DNA from: Clostridiales bacterium
GTDB lineage: Bacteria; Bacillota; Clostridia; Peptostreptococcales; Anaerovoracaceae
Assembly: GCA_009785435.1 (NCBI GenBank)
Contig: WQWG01000023.1
Location: forward strand, 1-8,907
Direction: 5' to 3'
Length of the DNA stretch: 8,907 nucleotides
Shown piece by piece: positions 1 through 5,375 of the stretch. Below the pieces are notes generated by a model. The model saw only the letters and a list, made by a program, of their open reading frames with translations, did not search any database and was not told where the DNA came from. Within the stretch, counting starts at the first letter, position 1; each line of letters opens with the position of its first letter. A program made the translations under genes and the position numbers.

Positions 1-27
1 CGTGGAGCTGTTGACAAAGTCCTGAAA
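1..27 (+). repeat. Left terminal inverted repeat of the IS
   Basis: Bases 1-27 match the reverse complement of 1610-1636 at 26 of 27 positions. The first 23 are identical, with the only mismatch at base 24. It begins CGTGGAGCTGTTGACA. The true outer end may lie to the left of the window. Confidence 0.92.
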
Positions 28-69
28 AATTGCACGAGTTCCATTATGCGTGGATTCTAGGGATTGTTT

Positions 70-111
70 TTGAGCTGATTCTTCATTTTTGGCGAATCAG
101 CTCAATTTTTT
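70..111 (+). terminator. Plus-strand hairpin with T-run inside the IS left end
   Basis: A perfect 12-bp inverted repeat (70-81 with 94-105, arms TTGAGCTGATTC and its complement) encloses a 12-base loop and is followed by six T residues (106-111). It has intrinsic-terminator form only on the plus strand. On the minus strand, where the transposase is read, the hairpin is followed by A residues. It would therefore stop transcription entering the IS from the left flank, antisense to the transposase. The stem is only moderately GC-rich, so terminator strength is uncertain. Confidence 0.6.
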
Positions 112-136
112 ATCTATTCAGTAAAACACATGAGAT

Positions 137-1519
137 TTAGCCCATGGATTTTACTAACCTTTTCAGGTTTATCGCCATTGCGGCCATCAAACAATGCTCT
201 TCCGCAGCCTCAAGTCCGCGACGATACAAGAATCGTAGATTGTGCCTTGCTTTTTGCGCCGCGAACGTCCCCTCGCACCATATCTGTCTTAAATCTAAAA
301 TTCGCTTATGCTCGGGTGTTTCATCCTTTTCATGATTTCGCCGAAACGCGGCATCGAAAATGCTGACAGCGATTTGTCGTTGAGTCCGGCCGGGCGATAA
401 GCACTTTTCACGCAATGAACAACGGCTACAGGTGCGAGTCTTCATTTCATATATCCTGCTTACGTTACCCTCTATGCGCTGAAGCCGTTTTAATGGCAGG
501 GCGTTTCCCGCAGGGCAAATGAATTCGTCATCCTCTTGGTTGTATTGAAAATCTAGTCTTGTAAATTCAGATTTGTAATTGAACTCTTCCTTGAGTTTAG
601 GAGTGTAAACTTCTATGTTTTTATCCGACAGTTCTTGATGCACAAGGCCAACGTCATAAACACTATCAACACCAACCGCTTCTACCTGCAGGCCTATGTT
701 TTCACGTATGTAGTCAATTCTGTCTAAGTATGGCGCTACATCGCTCACGTTTCCGCGTGTCACCGTAACGTCCACAATGATGCCTTTCTTCGCGTCTATG
801 CTCTGATGGTCAAGATAGTGCATGCCTAGTGGCTTGCCGGGACGCTTCAAAAATCCGGCATCAGGATCCGTTGTGCTGACCCGGCGCTCTATTAACTTAG
901 GCGGGGCATCTTGCTTATCGCCGGGTTTCTTTGGCATTATCTTACCTTCGCTTTCAAGTTTCTCACGTTCTGCAGCTTCATATTTGTCAAGCCGCCCCAT
1001 ATAGTACGCAGCTTCCTTTTCCACCACCACCTTGATTTCGCTTTGCCGGGATGCATTTGCGCGTACATGTGTTGAGTCTGTTAGAATTACCTTTCCATCA
1101 ACCAACCCTTTTTCTATGCATATCGTTAATATTCGTTCAAACATTCGCCGGTATACATTTGTCCCGTTGAATCTTCGTCGCCTGTTTTGTGATATTGTAC
1201 TATGATTAGGTACTTTGTCGTCAAAATTAAGCCCCATAAACCATCTGTATGGCATACTACCCTGTATTTCAATCTCTATTTCTCGTTCGGAGTTGATGTT
1301 GTACAAAAATCCTATCAGTAAATATTTAACGAGTTGTACAGGATCTGTGCTTGGTCTTCCATTGTTTGGACAATAATATTCGCGCATCTCATCATAAACG
1401 AACGAAAAGTCAACTGCTGCTTCTATCTTTCGTAACAGATGGTTTTGTGGTACGAAGTCCTCTATTGTAATGTTCGGGTTCACCAGTTTGAGTTGCATTC
1501 CATGATTCTCTGTCATCAT
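137..1519 (-). CDS. IS1182-family transposase
   Basis: This 460-aa DDE-type transposase would catalyse excision and insertion of the surrounding IS. The N-terminal part resembles the DUF772 region common in IS1182/IS5-like transposases (residues about 20-120, with VKYLLIGFLY and PNHSTIS). Likely catalytic acidic residues are D148 in TDSTHVRANA, D285 in GVDSVYD and E416 in WCEGTFAAQK. A probable zinc-binding cluster lies before the last acidic residue (C335, C364, C367, C373; CSRCSLREKC). The C-terminal half (RHNLRFLYRRG...AMAINLKRL) is typical of the family. Start ATG at 1517-1519 is preceded by AAGGAGGG at 1531-1538, 11 bases away. An in-frame ATG immediately follows and could serve instead. 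Length is normal for the family and the frame is intact. The assignment of catalytic residues is by motif position and is an inference. Confidence 0.93.
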   Translation of the reverse strand: MMTENHGMQLKLVNPNITIEDFVPQNHLLRKIEAAVDFSFVYDEMREYYCPNNGRPSTDPVQLVKYLLIGFLYNINSEREIEIEIQGSMPYRWFMGLNFDDKVPNHSTISQNRRRRFNGTNVYRRMFERILTICIEKGLVDGKVILTDSTHVRANASRQSEIKVVVEKEAAYYMGRLDKYEAAEREKLESEGKIMPKKPGDKQDAPPKLIERRVSTTDPDAGFLKRPGKPLGMHYLDHQSIDAKKGIIVDVTVTRGNVSDVAPYLDRIDYIRENIGLQVEAVGVDSVYDVGLVHQELSDKNIEVYTPKLKEEFNYKSEFTRLDFQYNQEDDEFICPAGNALPLKRLQRIEGNVSRIYEMKTRTCSRCSLREKCLSPGRTQRQIAVSIFDAAFRRNHEKDETPEHKRILDLRQIWCEGTFAAQKARHNLRFLYRRGLEAAEEHCLMAAMAINLKRLVKSMG

Positions 1520-1554
1520 TTTAGATACATCCCTCCTTGTTTTTCGTCACCCTT

Positions 1555-1583
1555 ATTGTACCATAAAATCCCATTTCTGTACA
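1555..1583 (-). promoter_or_regulatory. Probable transposase promoter
   Basis: On the minus strand, TGTACA (1578-1583, 4 of 6 to the -35 consensus) lies 17 bases from TACAAT (1555-1560, 5 of 6 to the -10 consensus). Transcription would start about 30 bases before the transposase start, inside the IS and downstream of its right repeat. Confidence 0.5.
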
Positions 1584-1609
1584 CTCGTATTCTACATAAA
1601 ACGTGATTC

Positions 1610-1636
1610 TTTTAGGACTTTGTCAACAGCTCCACG
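1610..1636 (-). repeat. Right terminal inverted repeat of the IS
   Basis: This is the partner of the repeat at 1-27 and lies upstream of the transposase start. It ends ...GCTCCACG at 1636 on the plus strand. Both repeats contain a TTGACA hexamer pointing inward, but no -10 box lies at the right distance, so it probably serves transposase binding and not transcription. Confidence 0.92.
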
Positions 1637-1692
1637 ATGTCCACTTGGTCGCTCTTTCTCGATGACGAGCAAAATCAACACCAACGCACAAT

Positions 1693-1724
1693 AAAAAAAC
1701 CGGCTAGAATCCTTTCCAACCGGT
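1693..1724 (-). terminator. Terminator of the rpsU-yqeY operon
   Basis: On the minus strand an 11-bp stem with two G-T pairs (1714-1724 with 1699-1709, beginning ACCGG) closes a 4-base loop AGGA and is followed by a run of T residues (plus-strand A's 1693-1699). It begins about 22 bases past the yqeY stop codon. The form is a classic intrinsic terminator. Confidence 0.85.
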
Positions 1725-1746
1725 ATTTTCTCATTATATTTGTGAC

Positions 1747-2196
1747 TTAGCCATTCAGAAAGTCTTCGATTACTTTCTTCACCAAGCCTCCGTCAGCGAC
1801 ATCCTTGACTTTTGGCATCACTGCCCCCATCAATTTGCCTATGTTTTGCTTTCCGCCGTCGATCCCCATTTCCATCGCTGTACTTTTAACGATTTCAGTG
1901 ATCTTGGCTTCGGAAAGCTGTTCGGGCAAATAGCCCATTAAAACTTTTATTTCTTCGTTATAAGCGTGAATCAGATCCGTTCGACCTGCTTTTTCAAAGT
2001 CGGCGAGTGCATCTTTTCTCATTTTAACTTGCTTTGCCAGGATTGATAAAATGCCCTGCTCGTCAAGTTCTTCCCTTTTATCTACTTCGTACTGCTTGAT
2101 CGCGGCACGAACGAGATTGATCGTATTTTTTCTGATTTCATTTTTTTCTTTCATAGCGTCCTTGAAATCGGAGGCTAATTTTTCTTTTAAGGCCAA
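1747..2196 (-). CDS. yqeY: GatB/YqeY domain-containing protein
   Basis: The 149-aa protein matches the stand-alone YqeY family in length (about 148 aa) and sequence: MALKEKL at the start, VRAAIKQYEVDKREELDE in the middle and GYLPEQLSE at about 88-96. The C-terminal half (GKLMGAVMPKVKDVADGG) is of the type shared with the tail of GatB, the tRNA-dependent amidotransferase subunit, where the domain contacts tRNA. The exact function of free YqeY is not settled. The start codon is TTG at 2194-2196, chosen because GAGGTG at 2203-2208 lies 6 bases upstream and the family begins at this point. It follows rpsU by 17 bases, a widely conserved pair in Bacillota, and a terminator follows. No damage is seen. 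Confidence 0.93.
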   Translation of the reverse strand: MALKEKLASDFKDAMKEKNEIRKNTINLVRAAIKQYEVDKREELDEQGILSILAKQVKMRKDALADFEKAGRTDLIHAYNEEIKVLMGYLPEQLSEAKITEIVKSTAMEMGIDGGKQNIGKLMGAVMPKVKDVADGGLVKKVIEDFLNG

Positions 2197-2213
2197 TTAA
2201 AACACCTCATATA

Positions 2214-2393
2214 CTAGAACTTCTTCGCCTTTTTCCTTGCGGCTTCAGACTTCTTTTTTCTTTTTACGCTTGGTTTTTCATAATGTTCCCTTTTTCTGAG
2301 TTCTGACATTACGCCATCCCTCGCACATGAACGTTTAAACCTTTTCAGCGCGCTTTCAAGACTCTCATTTTCTCTTACTACTACTTGTGCCAT
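2214..2393 (-). CDS. rpsU: Small ribosomal subunit protein bS21
   Basis: This encodes a 59-aa, very basic 30S subunit protein located near the 3' end of 16S rRNA and the anti-Shine-Dalgarno region, where it helps translation initiation. The N-terminal part ([21 protein letters not shown]) and the lysine/arginine-rich tail ([17 protein letters not shown]) are typical, and the length is normal. An in-frame ATG much further upstream (2486) would add about 31 unrelated residues. It is rejected because GGGAGGTG at 2403-2410 lies 9 bases before the ATG at 2391-2393 and the family starts at MAQV. It is the first gene of a two-gene operon with yqeY and has its own promoter about 70 bases upstream. 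Confidence 0.96.
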   Translation of the reverse strand: MAQVVVRENESLESALKRFKRSCARDGVMSELRKREHYEKPSVKRKKKSEAARKKAKKF

Positions 2394-2464
2394 ATTCCGA
2401 TTCACCTCCCACCTTCTTGTGAAATTCATCAGATGCTGATTTCGATATAGCCCATAACATTTAT

Positions 2465-2493
2465 ATTGTACTATCTTGTGATTCATAAATCAA
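2465..2493 (-). promoter_or_regulatory. Promoter of rpsU-yqeY
   Basis: On the minus strand, TTGATT (2488-2493, 4 of 6) and TACAAT (2465-2470, 5 of 6) are separated by exactly 17 bases. Predicted start of transcription is near 2458, giving a leader of about 65 bases before the rpsU ATG. The promoter is oriented back to back with the hyd promoter, with only 22 bases (2494-2515, A/T-rich) between the two -35 boxes. Confidence 0.7.
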
Positions 2494-2515
2494 TATGTTT
2501 TTTTATAGTTTTGCA

Positions 2516-2545
2516 TTGACAAAATTCCCATAAACATGATATATT
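2516..2545 (+). promoter_or_regulatory. Promoter of the hyd maturation operon
   Basis: A perfect -35 TTGACA (2516-2521) is followed after 18 bases by TATATT (2540-2545, 5 of 6). The dinucleotide TG at 2537-2538 lies one base before the -10, giving an extended -10 element. Predicted transcription start is about 2552, leaving a leader of roughly 130 bases before the first gene. The near-consensus form suggests a strong housekeeping promoter, with control possibly exerted in the leader. Confidence 0.75.
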
Positions 2546-2593
2546 GGAAACAGATCCTGACTTTAAGACCGAACAGAACGTTTGCTCGAAGAA

Positions 2594-2648
2594 AAAGGTG
2601 CTGAAATTGTTGATATTGGAATGCGCCTTTCAGGGCGCATATTTTATT
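2594..2648 (+). promoter_or_regulatory. Candidate leader attenuator (terminator/antiterminator) of the hyd operon
   Basis: A hairpin of 7 GC-rich pairs (2621-2627 ATGCGCC with 2634-2640 GGCGCAT), extendable by one G-T pair to a TTCA loop, is followed by ATTTTATT. This is a plausible intrinsic terminator about 45 bases before the first start codon. Upstream, AAAGGTGC (2594-2601) can pair with GCGCCTTT (2623-2630) over 8 bases including one G-T pair. That pairing would consume the left arm and loop of the terminator, so the two structures exclude each other. No known riboswitch class was recognised in 2552-2593. The regulatory role is inferred from structure alone. Confidence 0.45.
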
Positions 2649-2684
2649 GCATAGGATTGCATCGTACATGGGAGGATAAGAATA

Positions 2685-2933
2685 ATGGAAACAAGAGTCG
2701 CTATCGTAGCAATTATCATTGAAAATCGCGAAATCGCATCTGAAGTCAACAGCATTTTGCATAGTTACGCAGAACACATCATCGGACGCATGGGACTTCC
2801 TCATAAGGAAAAGAACATGAACATCATCACCGTGGTGGTGGATGCTCCGCACGACGTGATCAGCGCGCTTTCAGGAAAAATCGGCCGCATCGACGGCGTG
2901 AGTACAAAAACGGTTTACTCCAAAGACGCATGA
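2685..2933 (+). CDS. TM1266-type iron-only hydrogenase system regulator (ACT-like domain)
   Basis: The 82-aa protein resembles the TM1266 family, small ACT/NikR-C-like proteins found beside [FeFe]-hydrogenase maturation genes. The pattern fits a beta-alpha-beta-beta-alpha-beta fold: strand METRVAIVAIIIENR, helix about residues 16-30, the IIGRMGLPH turn at about 32-40, strand MNIITVVVDAP, helix DVISALSGKIGRI and final strand VSTKTVYS. No DNA-binding domain is present, so calling it a regulator reflects the family name; ligand and target are unknown. ATG at 2685 has GGGAGG at 2670-2675, 9 bases upstream. Its TGA overlaps the hydE ATG (ATGA), implying translational coupling. Being first in the operon fits a sensing or control role in maturation, which is inference. 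Confidence 0.88.
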   Translation: METRVAIVAIIIENREIASEVNSILHSYAEHIIGRMGLPHKEKNMNIITVVVDAPHDVISALSGKIGRIDGVSTKTVYSKDA

Positions 2934-3958
2934 GAAAGCTTGTCGATAAACTCGCCCTTGAGAAAATCCTGACGCGCGAAGAATTCAAAATGCTTTTGGC
3001 ATCCGGTGATGACTATCTGCATGAGCGAGCGCGGGCAGCGCGTGAAGAAACCTTTGGCAACAAGATTTATTTGCGTGGCTTGATTGAAGTGACAAACCAT
3101 TGCCAAAACGACTGTTACTATTGCGGTCTGCGGCTGAGCAACGCAGGCGCGCAGCGATACCGCCTGACAAAAGAACATATCCTCGACTGTTGTGCAGAAG
3201 GACATGCCTTAGGGTTCCGCACTTTCGTGCTGCAAGGCGGAGAAGACCCCTATTTTACCGATGAAATACTGGTGGATATCATTCGCGGCATCAAGACGGA
3301 ATATCCCGATTGCGCGATCACGCTCTCCTTTGGCGAACGCAGCTATGAAAGCTTTTCGCGTTTGTACGAGGTCGGCGCGGACAGGTATCTTCTACGGCAG
3401 GAAACCTCCGACGATGAACATTACGCCATGCTGCATCCGTCCGGAATGGCGCTTTCCACCCGCCAACAATGTTTGCAAGATTTAAAGAAAATCGGATATC
3501 AGGTCGGCTGCGGATTCATGATCGGTTCGCCTGGTCAAACGCTTGACCATATCGTGGACGATTTGCTGTTTATCAAGGCGCTTGATCCCGCCATGGTAGG
3601 CGTCGGGCCGTTTATCCCACATTCGTCTACACCGTTTGCGGGTGAAAAACAGGGAGAATTGCGCCTGACGCTCAACACCCTTGCTATTTTGCGCCTGATG
3701 AAACCGAATTTGCTTTTGCCCGCGACCACTGCGCTCGGCACCATCGAGAACACAGGTCGTGAAATGGGCGTTATGGCAGGCGCGAACGTCATCATGCCCA
3801 ATCTTTCTCCCACAGACGCCCGCAAAAATTATTTGCTTTATGACAACAAAATCTGCCCCGGCGAAAGCGTACAGCTGTACCTTGAACAACTCAAGGAGCG
3901 TATGTGTAACCTCGGGTGCGAAGTCGTTGTTTCAAGAGGAGATTATGTTGAAATATAA
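2930..3958 (+). CDS. hydE: [FeFe]-hydrogenase H-cluster maturase HydE, radical SAM
   Basis: This 342-aa cytoplasmic radical SAM enzyme acts on the HydG-derived Fe(CO)2(CN) cysteine complex during assembly of the diiron subcluster. The [4Fe-4S]-SAM motif CxxxCxxC is C58, C62, C65 (NHCQNDCYYCGL). Further radical SAM barrel motifs are LQGGED (101-106), RQETSD (156-161) and GFMIGSPGQT (195-204). Length is close to the roughly 350 aa usual for HydE, and the whole barrel is present. The C-terminal region has cysteines at 309, 326 and 330, but not in the C-x7-C-x2-C spacing of the optional second cluster described for Thermotoga HydE, so that cluster is probably absent or different. The ATG overlaps the previous stop by 4 bases and lacks a clear Shine-Dalgarno, consistent with coupled translation. 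hydG begins inside its last codons. BioB- or PylB-type relatives are less likely given the HydG and HydF neighbours. Confidence 0.95.
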   Translation: MRKLVDKLALEKILTREEFKMLLASGDDYLHERARAAREETFGNKIYLRGLIEVTNHCQNDCYYCGLRLSNAGAQRYRLTKEHILDCCAEGHALGFRTFVLQGGEDPYFTDEILVDIIRGIKTEYPDCAITLSFGERSYESFSRLYEVGADRYLLRQETSDDEHYAMLHPSGMALSTRQQCLQDLKKIGYQVGCGFMIGSPGQTLDHIVDDLLFIKALDPAMVGVGPFIPHSSTPFAGEKQGELRLTLNTLAILRLMKPNLLLPATTALGTIENTGREMGVMAGANVIMPNLSPTDARKNYLLYDNKICPGESVQLYLEQLKERMCNLGCEVVVSRGDYVEI

Positions 3959-5375
3959 TGTGAAATCCCCCAATGCGATGGAGTTCATCAGCCATGACGA
4001 AATCATGGCAACGCTCGCTTGGGTGGATGAGAACAAGAATAATCAAGCGTTGATTCGTCAAATCATGCAAAAAGCAGATCAAAAAAAGGGACTGGAACAC
4101 CGGGAAGCTTCGCTGCTGCTTGCAGGAGGAGACAGCAATGCGCTGTTTGCGCTTGCGGGAAAAATCAAACAGGAATTTTACGGCAATCGAGTCGTGCTGT
4201 TTGCACCGCTATACCTGTCCAATTATTGTGTGAACGGCTGTGTATACTGTCCATATAATATCACCAACGACACGATGCCTCGCAAAAAACTAACCCAGGA
4301 TGAAATCCGTCGTGAAGTCATCGCCTTGCAAGATATGGGACACAAGCGCCTTGTGATCGAAACAGGCGAACACCCGAAGCATAGTCCGATTGAATATATT
4401 TTAGAGTCGATTAACACCATCTACGACACCAAACACGAAAACGGTGCCATACGCCGGATAAACGTGAATATTGCCGCGACATCGGTTGATGAATATCGCA
4501 TGCTTAAATCCGCGAACATCGGAACCTATATCCTGTTCCAAGAGACTTACTGCGAGCAGACATACAAGTCCATCCACCCGACAGGGCCAAAGTCAGACTA
4601 CAGTTGGCACACGGAAGCGCTTGACAGAGCCATGCAGGGCGGCGTAGATGACGTTGGCATCGGGGCTTTGTTCGGGTTGACGGATTACCGTTATGAATTT
4701 GCAGGGATGCTCATGCACGCAGAACATCTTGAAGCGGTGTACGGCGTTGGGCCGCATACAATGAGTGTGCCGCGAATACGCCGGGCACAAGGGATTGGCA
4801 CAAACAACTTCGCCCATGGCATCGACGATGAAACATTTGCAAGAATTGTCGCCTGCCTACGCATCAGCGCCCCTTATACCGGCATCATCGTTTCCACAAG
4901 GGAAAGCGAAGAATGTCGCCGAAAAGTGTTGGATGTTGGTGTGTCGCAAATCAGCGGCGGATCACGCACTAGTGTGGGCGGATACGACCATAAACAAGAG
5001 TCGGATGATCGTTGCGAAAAAAACGATACAAAACAGTTTGAGATCAGCGACGACCGCAGCTTGGGTGAAGTTGTCCGCTGGCTGATCGATATCGGTTATA
5101 TTCCCAGTTTTTGCACCGCCTGCTACCGCGAGGGACGTGTCGGCGACCGGTTCATGGAACTTTGCAAATCCGGGCAAATCCAAAACTGCTGTCAACCAAA
5201 CGCGCTGATGACCTTGCAGGAATACTTGCTTGACTATGCCGATGCCGATACGATCGAGGCCGGTGAAAAGCTGATCAACCGTGAAATTTTGACCATTCCG
5301 AACGAGAAAATGCGTACGCTTGTGGTCGACCAATTGAAAAAAATCAAAAAAGGAAGCAGGGATTTCAGAGTATGA
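3945..5375 (+). CDS. hydG: [FeFe]-hydrogenase H-cluster maturase HydG, tyrosine lyase
   Basis: This 476-aa radical SAM enzyme cleaves tyrosine to p-cresol and dehydroglycine, then forms CO and cyanide bound to iron. The SAM cluster motif is C95, C99, C102 (NYCVNGCVYCPY). The HydG-specific C-terminal motif CX2CX22C, which binds the auxiliary cluster and dangler iron, is C390, C393, C416 in FCTACYREGRVGDRFM...CCQPNA. This distinguishes it from the related ThiH, which lacks that domain. Length matches the family (about 470 aa). An open frame extends upstream to 3759, but the start is placed at ATG 3945 (MLKYNVKSPNAMEFI) because homologues begin near here and AAGAGGAG at 3934-3941 precedes it. 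The spacing of only 3 bases is short, and TTG at 3948 (6 bases) is an alternative. It overlaps hydE by 14 bases and hydF by 4. Confidence 0.96.
   Translation: MLKYNVKSPNAMEFISHDEIMATLAWVDENKNNQALIRQIMQKADQKKGLEHREASLLLAGGDSNALFALAGKIKQEFYGNRVVLFAPLYLSNYCVNGCVYCPYNITNDTMPRKKLTQDEIRREVIALQDMGHKRLVIETGEHPKHSPIEYILESINTIYDTKHENGAIRRINVNIAATSVDEYRMLKSANIGTYILFQETYCEQTYKSIHPTGPKSDYSWHTEALDRAMQGGVDDVGIGALFGLTDYRYEFAGMLMHAEHLEAVYGVGPHTMSVPRIRRAQGIGTNNFAHGIDDETFARIVACLRISAPYTGIIVSTRESEECRRKVLDVGVSQISGGSRTSVGGYDHKQESDDRCEKNDTKQFEISDDRSLGEVVRWLIDIGYIPSFCTACYREGRVGDRFMELCKSGQIQNCCQPNALMTLQEYLLDYADADTIEAGEKLINREILTIPNEKMRTLVVDQLKKIKKGSRDFRV

Larger units (their letters stand above)
1..1636 (-). mobile_element. 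IS1182-family insertion sequence, apparently complete
   Basis: An element of about 1.64 kb is bounded by terminal inverted repeats (1-27 and 1610-1636) and contains a single full-length transposase gene on the minus strand. Organisation and protein type fit the IS1182 family. No frameshift or internal stop is seen, so it may be active. It sits 56 bases beyond the yqeY terminator, a position unlikely to harm the neighbouring operon. The window begins exactly at the left repeat, so the left flank and any target-site duplication cannot be seen and the repeat could extend further left. The right flank starts ATGT at 1637. Its upper-strand A/T content is visibly higher than that of the hyd genes. 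Family assignment rests on protein recognition, not on a database search. Confidence 0.88.

Noticed and set aside
11..16. TTGACA in the IS end repeats as a -35 promoter box
   Set aside because: No suitable -10 hexamer lies 16-18 bases downstream at either end. The sequence is better explained as part of the transposase binding site.
1637..1692. Short stretch between the IS and the yqeY terminator, open on the minus strand
   Set aside because: It is only 56 bases with no recognisable coding or RNA signal. It could be a remnant of something cut by the IS, but nothing in the window supports this.
2394..2486. N-terminal extension of rpsU to the upstream in-frame ATG at 2486
   Set aside because: bS21 begins at MAQV, where a strong GGGAGGTG lies at the right distance. 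The extension also spans the predicted promoter -10 region.
2598..2654. Short leader peptide starting GTG 2598 and ending TAG 2652, overlapping the leader hairpin
   Set aside because: It would give 18 residues, but there is no Shine-Dalgarno before the GTG and no run of one regulatory amino acid, so a translated leader peptide is not supported.
2646..2662. Direct repeat ATTGCAT (2646-2652 and 2656-2662), one helical turn apart
   Set aside because: It could be an operator, but it lies about 100 bases after the predicted transcription start in A/T-rich sequence, and a 7-base repeat is easily due to chance.
2490..2852. Minus-strand open frame of 120 codons opposite the leader and the first hyd gene
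   Set aside because: It has no recognisable domain, covers the hyd promoter and runs antisense to a well-supported gene.
3759..3944. Upstream extension of the hydG frame by 62 codons
   Set aside because: It lies wholly within hydE in another frame and matches no HydG sequence. The family N-terminus begins near 3945.
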